A program made the translations under genes and the position numbers. A stretch of DNA of 8,683 nucleotides from Thermoplasmata archaeon (GTDB lineage Archaea > Thermoplasmatota > Thermoplasmata > Halarchaeoplasmatales > Halarchaeoplasmataceae), in NCBI GenBank assembly GCA_007129655.1, contig SKVC01000008.1:1-8683 (forward strand), read 5' to 3'. Shown piece after piece: positions 1-6,642 of this stretch (positions are counted from its first letter, which is position 1; the number at the start of each line of letters is the position of its first letter). The notes below the pieces were generated by a model, which saw only the letters and a list, made by a program, of their open reading frames with translations, was not told where the DNA came from and ran no database searches.

Positions 1-537
1 ATCTTCGATATCCGTCATCAATAGGTTTTTCTTAAAGGGGGGCAAAATAAGATAACCGGGATTTCGTTGAAGATCTATAGGAGGTCTTGATAGGTCATCT
101 TTATCTATGAAACCATGGGAAAAGAAAAATTTTCTCGCTCCGGGATTGATCGGTTTTGTTATCAAATATCCTGGTGTCTCCCGCACAGATAGTAGTAAAA
201 GTCTGTATCCTATCTTCTTTTTTCTTAGTTCTTTTGATGTTTCTATTGATCTTAGAACGTAAACCGGCTCGCCATCTCTCGCAGGGCTATCCCATTCTTC
301 AACATAAACCCAAGCTACTACACTCCTATCTTTAACACAAAAAATCAAAATAGGCCTGGGAAATTTTCGGAGCCAGGCTTTGAATGTATTTCTGTATGAA
401 ACTATGCCTAGCTCTTTTAAAAAAGATAAACGCTCCCCCCCCGGTTCGTCTATCTTATATCTGTCGACCTCCTTTGGGTCGAAGAGCTTAATGTAACTAT
501 GTTCTCTCTGACGGGCTAATATCTCCAAGGAAAACAA
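1..537 (-). CDS. GNAT-like N-acetyltransferase, 3' end outside the window
   Basis: An open frame of at least 179 codons runs to the left edge without a stop. The order of elements fits a GNAT fold: a strand pair (PILIFCVKDRSVVAWVYV, about residues 61-79), a strand ending in LRSIE, then the acetyl-CoA-binding loop and helix SKELRKKKIGYRLLL (101-115), and later NPGARKFFFSHGF (131-143), which matches the usual 'N..A..FY...GF' of the family. The final small residue of the canonical R/Q-x-x-G-x-G/A loop appears to be Arg, so the cofactor site is slightly degenerate. The family moves an acetyl group from acetyl-CoA to an amine; the substrate here is unknown. There is no ATG near the start. TTG at 535-537 or 526-528 is the best choice, with no clear ribosome site for either. 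The frame is the same as the upstream gene, three codons after its TAG. It is probably the distal gene of the operon that starts at 6511. Confidence 0.62.
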   Translation of the reverse strand, partial: MFSLEILARQREHSYIKLFDPKEVDRYKIDEPGGERLSFLKELGIVSYRNTFKAWLRKFPRPILIFCVKDRSVVAWVYVEEWDSPARDGEPVYVLRSIETSKELRKKKIGYRLLLLSVRETPGYLITKPINPGARKFFFSHGFIDKDDLSRPPIDLQRNPGYLILPPFKKNLLMTDIED

Positions 538-546
538 CCGCTGATT

Positions 547-1164
547 CTATTCTGGATATAGTATCCAAACGCAGTCATTATTCCGCATGGTCATATTCAA
601 CTCTGTTTCTGTTATACCGGCCTTCTCCAGTAATATCGGCAGCCATTCTTCAGGTGCACGTTTGTTATCAGCATTAGGAGTTACGGCTTCTATCTGTGCA
701 TATCTCACACGTCTTCCTGCGACTTTGATCCTTTCCGCCGCAGCTCTTCTAAAGGTTTGGTGTATGATGCACTGAGAATCCACGGCACCCGGCTTTATGG
801 TTGCATTATAGAATTCCGCAACCTCTTTGTGTATTCCTGCAAATTCACCTACACGTTTTGTGTATTCCTGCCAACCACTGGTAAAGGGGCATGTCTGAGT
901 TACCACGCAGTTATCCGTAGGACATTTGATGGTCTCGAATGCGGAGATAATTGATTCTCCTTTCTGCAAGCTATTCAAAAAGTCATCCCAGCTAGAATAC
1001 TCTTCTTTGGGCATGCTTTTTGCCAGCGAATTGGCTAGACTCATCAAATAATTGTTCATACCGGCTGCGCCCTGTTTGTCTCCTATATCTTCAAGGAACA
1101 AGTATGCTGCTACATCTACGAATGGGTTGTGTTTACCTAGTTGTTCCAATCTTTCTTCATGCAT
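547..1164 (-). CDS. Cysteine-containing protein, paralogue A (unknown family)
   Basis: A soluble protein of 205 residues that I do not recognise with confidence. It is clearly a paralogue of the next upstream gene: both share VDVA near the N-terminus, a helix ending in LAK, a C-x-F motif (C92 in TCPF), the segment AE-x-YN-x-T, the signature C-[IV]-IHQ-x-FR (C132, H135), and a cysteine near the C-terminus (C198). C81 and C86 are extra cysteines found only here. The repeated Cys/His pattern suggests a metal, haem or thiol-redox site, or a ligand pocket. The layout is loosely like small-molecule-binding output domains of methanogen signalling proteins (V4R, MetOD1) or ATC-hydrolase-like proteins, but this is a guess from pattern. 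The ATG has a good ribosome site (GAGGAGG, spacing about 10) inside the end of the upstream gene. The gap is only 2 nt, so the two are probably co-translated. Confidence 0.85.
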   Translation of the reverse strand: MHEERLEQLGKHNPFVDVAAYLFLEDIGDKQGAAGMNNYLMSLANSLAKSMPKEEYSSWDDFLNSLQKGESIISAFETIKCPTDNCVVTQTCPFTSGWQEYTKRVGEFAGIHKEVAEFYNATIKPGAVDSQCIIHQTFRRAAAERIKVAGRRVRYAQIEAVTPNADNKRAPEEWLPILLEKAGITETELNMTMRNNDCVWILYPE

Positions 1165-1166
1165 AT

Positions 1167-1796
1167 TTATTCAGCCTCCTCTTTACCTCTGAGTCTTGCA
1201 CCTTTCATGAGAATGCCATAAACACAGGCATAATTCCTCAATAGGCTTCTAACATATTCAGGGTTGATTCCGATCCTTTCGAGACTCTGTATAGCTATTT
1301 TTGTGTCTCCTCTGAATCCACGGTTAGCTAACTGAACACACTCTAGTGGTTGATTTTCAACCGTTATATTCTTCGACACTTCGGACCTGAACTTCTGGTG
1401 AATCACACAAAAGTTGCATACCGCTGTGTTTTGAACAGTATTGTTGTATTCTTCTGCTACCGCTCTATCCGCTTCTGGAATCTCTCCGACGCTGTATCTT
1501 ATTCTTTCTATAGTGGGGGTGAATACACATGTTTCCAATGCATATATATATCCCACAACATCGCCGTCGACATCCGTGATCGCCAGGTCAGTAAGGGCGA
1601 CTACGTCTCCCTCTATAGAGTAGGCTGTTCTACCTTCCTTCAACGCTACGTTGAAAGACGGCCAACCCATGTAAGCTTCTTCTCCTATCCGCTTAGCCAG
1701 GTTTTCACCTACTCTAGACCAGTATTGTATGGCTCCTTCTATTCCCGCTTTTTCGCTCATATTTTTTATCAGAGATACTAATGCTACATCTAGCAA
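1167..1796 (-). CDS. Cysteine-containing protein, paralogue B (unknown family)
   Basis: A soluble protein of 209 residues, paralogous to the gene just downstream. Shared marks are LDVA at residues 2-5, LAK at 33-35, C90 in TCVFTP, AEEYNNT at 114-120, the signature CVIHQKFR at 130-137 (C130, H133), and C191 near the C-terminus. C127 sits three residues before C130, giving a C-x-x-C here that copy A lacks; copy A has C81/C86 instead. I infer a metal-, redox- or ligand-sensing role but cannot name the family. The start is TTG, supported twice: a GGAGGTG ribosome site lies 7 nt upstream, and the first residues align with the paralogue's VDVA segment, which the first internal ATG (residue 13) would lose. 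The start lies 1 nt after the stop of the coiled-coil gene. Confidence 0.85.
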   Translation of the reverse strand: MLDVALVSLIKNMSEKAGIEGAIQYWSRVGENLAKRIGEEAYMGWPSFNVALKEGRTAYSIEGDVVALTDLAITDVDGDVVGYIYALETCVFTPTIERIRYSVGEIPEADRAVAEEYNNTVQNTAVCNFCVIHQKFRSEVSKNITVENQPLECVQLANRGFRGDTKIAIQSLERIGINPEYVRSLLRNYACVYGILMKGARLRGKEEAE

Positions 1797-1797
1797 C

Positions 1798-3387
1798 TTA
1801 TTCCACCTCCGTAGTGTTTGTTGCTTTAATATATATGGTCCACCGATTTCTTTTGATGGTGGTTAATCTATCGTCATCTATAAGTTCATTCAATAATTCC
1901 TCGATTTCGTCCTTTTCTAACTCCTCGATCTCCCGGTTAAGTCTGGCCAATGTGCACCCGTCTTCGGGTATGTTATCAAGGATGATCTGTTTGTTTGATT
2001 TTTCCGCTGGCTCCGAACCATCGGTTTCCTCGATATCTTCATCGGTCACGTCTTCATCTATCTTCGTTTCCTCGACCTCTTCAGATTCTTCTGCCTCCGG
2101 TTCATCGGTCTCCTCTTTGTGCTCAACCCTCTCGTATATATCCCAACGCCCTCTTTTAAACTTGTTAACGATTTCTTTCTCGACTAATGATTCGAGTTTT
2201 TCTTCCACATCTTCTACCATCTCTCCTACTTCACTTTCGATAGCTTCGCATGTTCCACCATCTTCCGGAATCGCATAAAATACAAATCGTTCTTCATCTG
2301 GTAGTTCTTCAGGATGTACTGTTTCTAGGGTCTCGTCCTCTTCTTCGGGTAAATGATCTTCCAACCTGTCTACTTCCATGTCTAATATGGTAGATAATTC
2401 TACGATCTTTTTCTCCAACCTGTTCCTATCTTCTTCGAACCTATCTAATGTTTCCAATCTTTCTTCAAGAGAATCCAGTATGGTGAGTGAGTTCTCTATT
2501 TTTTCTATTCTTTCATCGAATTCTAAGAATCGTTCATCTACCTTTTCCATAATATTATCTTCTGTGGACTTTATCTCTTGACGGATTTCACTCAACCTGC
2601 TGTTGAATTGACTTGAAAATGAAGAAACGATCTGTGTTGAATTGCTGACTGCGGTTTCCAATTTGTTCGTCTTATGTATGAGCTTCGTCACCTTATCTAT
2701 AGCAAATTCGAGACTTTTTGACTTCATCATAGCTCTAAAGTTCTTCGGCTGATAGCCAGGAATATGCTCTACTAATTTTGTTAACAATTCGGTGTAGGTA
2801 GAATGAACTTGCTTTGCAGATATCAATTTTTGTTCTATGCTAGGTACTAAATTTCTAACGTTTATTTTCTTTCCATCGTATTGAAATAGCTCGCTTCCAC
2901 TGGTACGGGTTCTCATCATCTCTAGGGCTTCCCTTACCCTCTTGTCTGTATCGTGGGTGCCCAGATTTTTTCTCATGGTGCTTATTATATCCTCAAGGGT
3001 TGTTTCATAAACGCCCTCTAATATATTCGGTGGTATCTTTGAAACGTCAAGGGACTCTCCAAAACCGATTTCTCCCATTACATCTTCCAATTTTTTACCT
3101 ACATCTTGAATATCTTTTCTAGCACGTCCCACTCCCTTTTTCATCTCTTCTGGTTCTACTTTACTTTCAGCTTCTTTTCTCACGTCACGAAGCTTTGTTT
3201 CGGTTTCCTCCATAAAGCCCTGAAGATTCTTTCTTAATGAGTGTATGTTTTCTCGGAACTGGCTGTAATCTGTTTCGATACTCTGTAGTACATTGATTAT
3301 TTCATTTTCCCATTGATTTTTAGGAGATCTTTCTTTTTGTCGGTCGCGATCATCGACACCGGTTTTTTTTACAACTTTCTCTTCCAT
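1798..3387 (-). CDS. Coiled-coil protein with two C-terminal tandem winged-helix-like repeats
   Basis: A 529-residue, highly charged protein without membrane segments. In order: a basic N-terminus, a coiled coil (about 27-106), a mostly helical region (116-230), a second long coiled coil (236-345), an acidic stretch, winged-helix-like repeat 1 (363-420), a very acidic linker (421-464, mostly Glu/Asp), and repeat 2 (465-522). The repeats align without gaps: IPEDG-x-T near the start, a Glu/Leu-rich helix pair, and KR-x-RW-x-IY in the putative wing. I infer a long dimeric tether that presents paired nucleic-acid- or protein-binding heads. The layout recalls in a general way coiled-coil archaeal accessory proteins such as ArlC/D/E, but I see no specific homology. 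I chose ATG at 3385-3387 because GAGG, 6 nt upstream, forms a ribosome site. A TTG at 3397-3399, overlapping the previous stop as TTGA, would add four residues. It is followed by paralogue B after 1 nt. Confidence 0.9.
   Translation of the reverse strand: MEEKVVKKTGVDDRDRQKERSPKNQWENEIINVLQSIETDYSQFRENIHSLRKNLQGFMEETETKLRDVRKEAESKVEPEEMKKGVGRARKDIQDVGKKLEDVMGEIGFGESLDVSKIPPNILEGVYETTLEDIISTMRKNLGTHDTDKRVREALEMMRTRTSGSELFQYDGKKINVRNLVPSIEQKLISAKQVHSTYTELLTKLVEHIPGYQPKNFRAMMKSKSLEFAIDKVTKLIHKTNKLETAVSNSTQIVSSFSSQFNSRLSEIRQEIKSTEDNIMEKVDERFLEFDERIEKIENSLTILDSLEERLETLDRFEEDRNRLEKKIVELSTILDMEVDRLEDHLPEEEDETLETVHPEELPDEERFVFYAIPEDGGTCEAIESEVGEMVEDVEEKLESLVEKEIVNKFKRGRWDIYERVEHKEETDEPEAEESEEVEETKIDEDVTDEDIEETDGSEPAEKSNKQIILDNIPEDGCTLARLNREIEELEKDEIEELLNELIDDDRLTTIKRNRWTIYIKATNTTEVE
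1804..1810 (-). promoter_or_regulatory. Ribosome binding site GGAGGTG that fixes a TTG start
   Basis: On the minus strand GGAGGTG is followed by 7 nt and then TTG (1794-1796). It lies within the last codons of the coiled-coil gene. No comparable site precedes the internal ATG at codon 13, so the TTG start is preferred. Confidence 0.8.
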
Positions 3388-3395
3388 GTTCTTCC

Positions 3396-4184
3396 TCAAA
3401 GGAATTTCTTCATCTTTCTATCCAGTTCCATTTTCCACAATTTCTTATATTCTTCAGCCTGTATGTCGCCGATTATCTTTCTAAGATGATTATCCACGAC
3501 CTTATCCAAGAAAAGATGCCATGCCTCGTCGTCCATATAGGGTGCCGAGGAACCTAATTCGTTAAAGGTTACTGAAACTATCTGGTCTACCTGTCCGACA
3601 CCTATGGATTTCTTTATCTTATCTTTGATAAACTCAAGTATCTTCATATTTTTCTTGTACTGTCTTGTATGTTTGAATCGTTCGACGAAGAGCTGTCTTG
3701 TGAGTTTCTTCAATTCATCCCGTACCACATCCGGATAAGCGGATAGTATTTCTTCGGACATAGGCTTCTGTTCAAAGATGTGACCCAACACCATCGTTGT
3801 ATTAACTACATCTTCTATGAGAGGTCCCATCTCGGTTATATCTGTACTACTTAACATCAAGTTGGAAAGGAAGGCGTTTTCACCTACTGAAGCAACTATA
3901 GCCGTACCACCCTTCCATCTTTCAAGGGAAATCTCAAGGTCCTCTACTTTCAATTTACCGCATAGATTCGGAAGGTTGGATCGGAAAGTACTCAACAGAC
4001 TGTATTGTGAAGGCGTTAGATCGTCCGGGATCGAAGAGGCAAATATTCTTCCATCTACACCCATAAAAAGATTTATGTCTATATCTGTTCTTTTTCTTAG
4101 ATTGTAAAGAACCATCTCTAGCATGTACTTCAATTGGGAGACGTTTTCAGCCTCCATCCGTCTGTCCAGTTCCTTTCTTTTCAT
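3396..4184 (-). CDS. Roadblock/LC7-like domain protein with helical C-terminal extension
   Basis: A cytosolic protein of 262 residues. Residues about 18-135 have the Roadblock/LC7 pattern: an N-terminal helix, a strand with INLFMGVDGRIFASS (where the family has '...dG.plas'), a long helix (about 58-76), strands LEISLERW and GGTAIVASVG, and a final helix from about 117. Roadblock proteins form dimers that regulate small GTPases (MglB type) or scaffold signalling complexes. The remaining 125 residues are helical and charged, ending in a Lys-rich tail, and match nothing I know. No small GTPase is encoded nearby; the adjacent NTPase is the KaiC-type gene just upstream, so that is the natural partner by inference. 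The ATG has a GAGG site 8 nt upstream. The stop TGA abuts or overlaps the start region of the coiled-coil gene. The domain call rests on pattern only. Confidence 0.85.
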   Translation of the reverse strand: MKRKELDRRMEAENVSQLKYMLEMVLYNLRKRTDIDINLFMGVDGRIFASSIPDDLTPSQYSLLSTFRSNLPNLCGKLKVEDLEISLERWKGGTAIVASVGENAFLSNLMLSSTDITEMGPLIEDVVNTTMVLGHIFEQKPMSEEILSAYPDVVRDELKKLTRQLFVERFKHTRQYKKNMKILEFIKDKIKKSIGVGQVDQIVSVTFNELGSSAPYMDDEAWHLFLDKVVDNHLRKIIGDIQAEEYKKLWKMELDRKMKKFL

Positions 4185-4207
4185 GCCGATAGCCTCGTTT
4201 TAAACTC

Positions 4208-5080
4208 CTATTCTCTATATTCAGATAATATGATCTCTAATATCTCATCGGGAGAGTAATTGTAACTCCATCCGTCCCGTATCCTCTGCAGCTTTTCTAT
4301 GACTCCTTCGGGTACTTCTAGAGCCTTAGCGGTTTCAATAGCATTTTTAAATGATTTATCGTATTCGCCCTTCGCCTCTTCTTTGACCTCTACGGGTGTG
4401 GTTCTCACGACGACTCCGGCACCTCTTACGAACACGTAAGGATACAGTCCCTCTCCATGGGAAGTTCCTCTCATCTTTATGATCTTAAACGTACGGTTGA
4501 AAGCACCGCCTACCGGGAAATATTCAAGATGGAATACTCCGTCAGATAGGTATATGGGTAACAATACGTCTTCTCCAACTATTTCACCGGGCTTAGAATG
4601 TTCTTCTACCGTCGCCATGACTGTTCCTAATTCCTTCAAAGGACTGAATAGTTTCTCCAGTAGTTCTCTTTGTGATAATCTGTCTTCCGTAGACCATATC
4701 ACTGGAGTAAGGGGATCGATTATTACCCTCGTTTTTATATCGTAATCCTTCCTTGCCTTAACGAGTTTTGGAAGTTGTTCCTCTATCATCTCTTTAAAAT
4801 TTTGTCCACTTAGATGAATGAAGAAAAGAGATTCCTCATGGTGCTTCTTCATATCCCATCCCATCATCTCGGCTTCCTTCATTATCTGTTTTGGATTTTC
4901 TTCCAGAGTTACAAACAATGCCTGCTCGCCTTTCTCGATTCCCTTCATGGCGAACTGTATTGCGAAGGTTGTCTTTCCGGTACCGCTTGCACCCACGACG
5001 GTGATCGCGGTGTTCTCAATCAGACCTCCTTCTATTATCTGGTCGACGCCGTATATTCCCGTTTCTATTCTGTTAACCAT
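4208..5080 (-). CDS. Single-domain KaiC/RAD55-type RecA-superfamily ATPase
   Basis: A cytosolic ATPase of 290 residues of the KaiC/GvpD/RAD55 class. It opens with the family start ETGIYGVDQIIEGGL (6-20). The Walker A motif is GASGTGKTT (30-38), the paired glutamates expected for KaiC catalysis are E60-E61 (TLEE), and Walker B is RVIIDPLTPV (118-127). The late segment KMRGTSHGEGLYPYVF (202-217), with conserved K-x-R-G-x-x-H, is typical of KaiC domains. All catalytic elements are present, so it should bind and hydrolyse ATP. Residues 235-290 form a helical extension absent from the core fold. Single-domain KaiC proteins include the archaellum switch protein ArlH, but no other archaellum gene is present. 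Its neighbours (V4R sensor upstream, Roadblock downstream) point to an ATP-dependent signalling switch. The ATG is preceded by GAGGTGA (spacing about 7) that overlaps the upstream TAG. Confidence 0.93.
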   Translation of the reverse strand: MVNRIETGIYGVDQIIEGGLIENTAITVVGASGTGKTTFAIQFAMKGIEKGEQALFVTLEENPKQIMKEAEMMGWDMKKHHEESLFFIHLSGQNFKEMIEEQLPKLVKARKDYDIKTRVIIDPLTPVIWSTEDRLSQRELLEKLFSPLKELGTVMATVEEHSKPGEIVGEDVLLPIYLSDGVFHLEYFPVGGAFNRTFKIIKMRGTSHGEGLYPYVFVRGAGVVVRTTPVEVKEEAKGEYDKSFKNAIETAKALEVPEGVIEKLQRIRDGWSYNYSPDEILEIILSEYRE

Positions 5081-5092
5081 CTTTTCTCACCT

Positions 5093-6007
5093 CTATTCTT
5101 TATCTTTTTTTTCCTTTCCGCCTTTTACTGTTTTTGAAACTAATTGAGCGAAACTCGAACTACGATCTGCTTCATTTAAAAGGTTCACCACCTCAGAATC
5201 CTTTATGTCTTCTTCACTTACGGAATCATCTACACTACTACGTAGTGCCTCTGCAAAAGATTCGGTATCTGCGATTTTAGATGAAATCTGCGACATCGTT
5301 TTCCAAGGAGGTTCGATCTCCTCTGTATCACGCTCTATTACACTTTTACCATACTTATAATATGTTTGACCTATTTTCGTAAGAGTCATGTCGTTTTCTA
5401 GTACATGATAGGATTTTAAAGTTTCAAGTCGATAATCAAGTTCATCTTTAACCAGGCCTAACTCAGAAGATATTTCCTCTGCTCCCATACCTTTTTTAAT
5501 ACAATCTATTATCTTTTCATCGGTTTCGTCCAAAGCTATTCTATAGACCGCTAATGGCTGTAGATCTACTCTGAATAAACAGTTTGGGTCACCTGCATTT
5601 TTACATTCAGTTTCCTCCACCTCGGATGGTATACTCATATCCTCGGTAAAGAATTCTGCAAGGGCATCAGCCACTATGTAACAGGTTTTCTTATCTTTTA
5701 CATCTTTGTATATCTCATTTACAGGGCTGTTCTTATTGGATAATATCATAGTGAAATTATCCTTATTGACAACCCCTAACTGACCTAAGCCGATCTCTCT
5801 GAACAGATCTTGCATGAACTGGAAAACCGCTGTATTTTGTACTTGATTAGTTGTTTCCGATTTCAACAGTTTTCTAGTTTCTGAAACAGGTACCTTGGAG
5901 TTTTCAATAGCTGTATTTATAACTGATTCGAGTTTAGCTAAATTTGCCAAGGCGTAGAATCTCTGGGCTAGTCCAATATCCTCATCCGATGAGTTAGTAT
6001 TCTCCAT
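5093..6007 (-). CDS. V4R-domain sensor with winged-helix DNA-binding domain
   Basis: A soluble protein of 304 residues. Residues about 55-150 match V4R: after the helix CYIVADALAEFFTED comes the hallmark ETECKNAGDPNCLFRV (132-147), where the family has 'ETeC.a.Gd..C.F.V' with two cysteines (C135, C143). V4R domains bind small hydrophobic or other ligands and often sit in archaeal regulators. Residues about 156-222 form a winged helix (EKIIDCIKKGMGAEEISSEL, then a recognition helix and 'LTKIGQTYYKYG'). Residues 223-304 are a charged, probably flexible tail ending in Lys-rich sequence. This is the clearest candidate for the input of the operon, coupling ligand binding to DNA or protein contact. 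It has a very strong ribosome site (GGGGGTG, spacing 6) overlapping the preceding gene's end. The KaiC gene follows after 12 nt. Confidence 0.9.
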   Translation of the reverse strand: MENTNSSDEDIGLAQRFYALANLAKLESVINTAIENSKVPVSETRKLLKSETTNQVQNTAVFQFMQDLFREIGLGQLGVVNKDNFTMILSNKNSPVNEIYKDVKDKKTCYIVADALAEFFTEDMSIPSEVEETECKNAGDPNCLFRVDLQPLAVYRIALDETDEKIIDCIKKGMGAEEISSELGLVKDELDYRLETLKSYHVLENDMTLTKIGQTYYKYGKSVIERDTEEIEPPWKTMSQISSKIADTESFAEALRSSVDDSVSEEDIKDSEVVNLLNEADRSSSFAQLVSKTVKGGKEKKDKE

Positions 6008-6511
6008 CTAATCCACCCCCTCTGATTCAATCAATTCTTTTCCCTTTTCGGTTACAATGTTTCCATCAATGTAACCCTCTTCCCACGCCGTTTTCAACAA
6101 ATTATCTACCTCTTCATTCGTAAGCTTAAATAGATCTGCTAAAGCGGCAATTTTTCTTATACCGACATCCCACATCTTCAAAAAACTAACTAACGGGTCT
6201 TCGTTTAAACCTCCTTGTTCAACATAAGGCAGGAGTAGATGACGTAGTGCAAGTATTCGCTCTGCGTATTCTCCTTCAACACGAATAGTTATGGAAGGTA
6301 ACATAAATTCAACTTCTAGTGGCTCTTTACTGACTACGTTTATACTCTGCAACTTTTTGATCGGTATCTCATACCACCTGTCGCCTTCTCGAAAGAATAG
6401 GTCGGATAATGAAAGGTATAACTCCCCTTTCTTTGATTTAACATCAATATGTACATCGGAATGCTCCTGTTTTATAACGAACCGAACATTATCTACCTTT
6501 TGAGCTTTCAT
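6008..6511 (-). CDS. CheF-like PH/winged-helix protein, short form
   Basis: A protein of 167 residues, first gene of the long operon. Residues about 1-100 are strand-rich with a PH-like pattern (GELYLSLSDLFFREGDRWYEIPIKKLQSI, 29-57 in part) ending in a helix (AERILALRHLLLPYV). Residues 105-163 form a winged helix (IRKIAALADLFKLTNEEVDN, then EEGYIDGNIVTEKGKELI). This is the order seen in archaeal CheF (DUF439), which links CheY/CheC/CheD to the archaellum, but CheF is about twice as long, with an additional N-terminal PH-like unit. No chemotaxis or archaellum gene lies in the window, so I infer an adaptor for this operon rather than taxis. The family call is from memory of pattern and is tentative. 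No ribosome site precedes the ATG, which fits a leaderless transcript. Confidence 0.85.
   Translation of the reverse strand: MKAQKVDNVRFVIKQEHSDVHIDVKSKKGELYLSLSDLFFREGDRWYEIPIKKLQSINVVSKEPLEVEFMLPSITIRVEGEYAERILALRHLLLPYVEQGGLNEDPLVSFLKMWDVGIRKIAALADLFKLTNEEVDNLLKTAWEEGYIDGNIVTEKGKELIESEGVD
6014..6020 (-). promoter_or_regulatory. Strong ribosome binding site GGGGGTG for the V4R gene
   Basis: On the minus strand GGGGGTG is followed by GATTAG and then ATG (6005-6007). The TAG of the upstream gene lies in this spacer and directly abuts the ATG, so the two genes have no gap. This suggests translational coupling. Confidence 0.75.
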
Positions 6512-6533
6512 CCGGGAATTATATTGAACCGTA

Positions 6534-6549
6534 GGTTAAAAAGATTTCG
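6534..6549 (-). promoter_or_regulatory. Candidate BRE/TATA promoter of the CheF-like-to-GNAT operon
   Basis: The minus strand reads CGAAATCTTTTTAACC, resembling the archaeal BRE plus TATA consensus (cGAAAnnTTTAWATA). Its TATA part is centred roughly 28 nt upstream of the ATG at 6511, which would place transcription start at or next to the ATG. The gene lacks a ribosome site, as expected for a leaderless message. This is inferred from spacing and consensus only. Confidence 0.45.
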
Positions 6550-6579
6550 CTTTTCTTATATGAATATGTATTTATGGTG

Positions 6580-6590
6580 TATATTATAAA
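6580..6590 (-). promoter_or_regulatory. Alternative TATA box TTTATAATATA
   Basis: This minus-strand sequence is a better TATA match than the proximal box but has a poorer BRE (ACAATACG precedes it). If used, transcription would start about 45 nt upstream of the CheF-like gene. The whole 6512-6642 gap is AT-rich, holds no ORF of note, and shows no clear hairpin-plus-T terminator for the upstream unit. Confidence 0.35.
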
Positions 6591-6642
6591 CGTATTGTCC
6601 AGACATCGATAAGAGATATTATGGTATTATTTGTAAACGTTC

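Noticed and set aside
547..549. TAG as a pyrrolysine codon joining paralogue A to the GNAT gene
   Set aside because: TAG also ends the KaiC, V4R, CheF-like and right-edge genes here (five of eleven visible stops), so it looks like an ordinary stop; no recoding signal is visible.
1350..1781. 143-codon plus-strand ORF
   Set aside because: It is a shadow of paralogue B; the minus-strand frame is supported by paralogy and a strong ribosome site.
1781..2278. 165-codon plus-strand ORF rich in serine
   Set aside because: It is the antisense shadow of the Glu/Asp-rich linker region of the coiled-coil gene (GAA/GAT codons read as TTC/TCT in reverse); it has no ribosome site or family features.
4208..5080. 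Archaellum ArlH
   Set aside because: The KaiC fold is shared, but no ArlI, ArlJ or archaellin gene is present, so the specific name is not supported.
5823..5842. Hexapeptide VQNTAV shared by the V4R protein (56-61) and paralogue B (121-126)
   Set aside because: The match is short and its surroundings differ (the C-x-IHQ signature is absent in the V4R protein), so I treat it as chance unless structure shows a common fold.
6550..6642. Operator-like ATAT-GA-ATAT inverted repeat
   Set aside because: The region is so AT-rich that such short imperfect symmetries are expected by chance.
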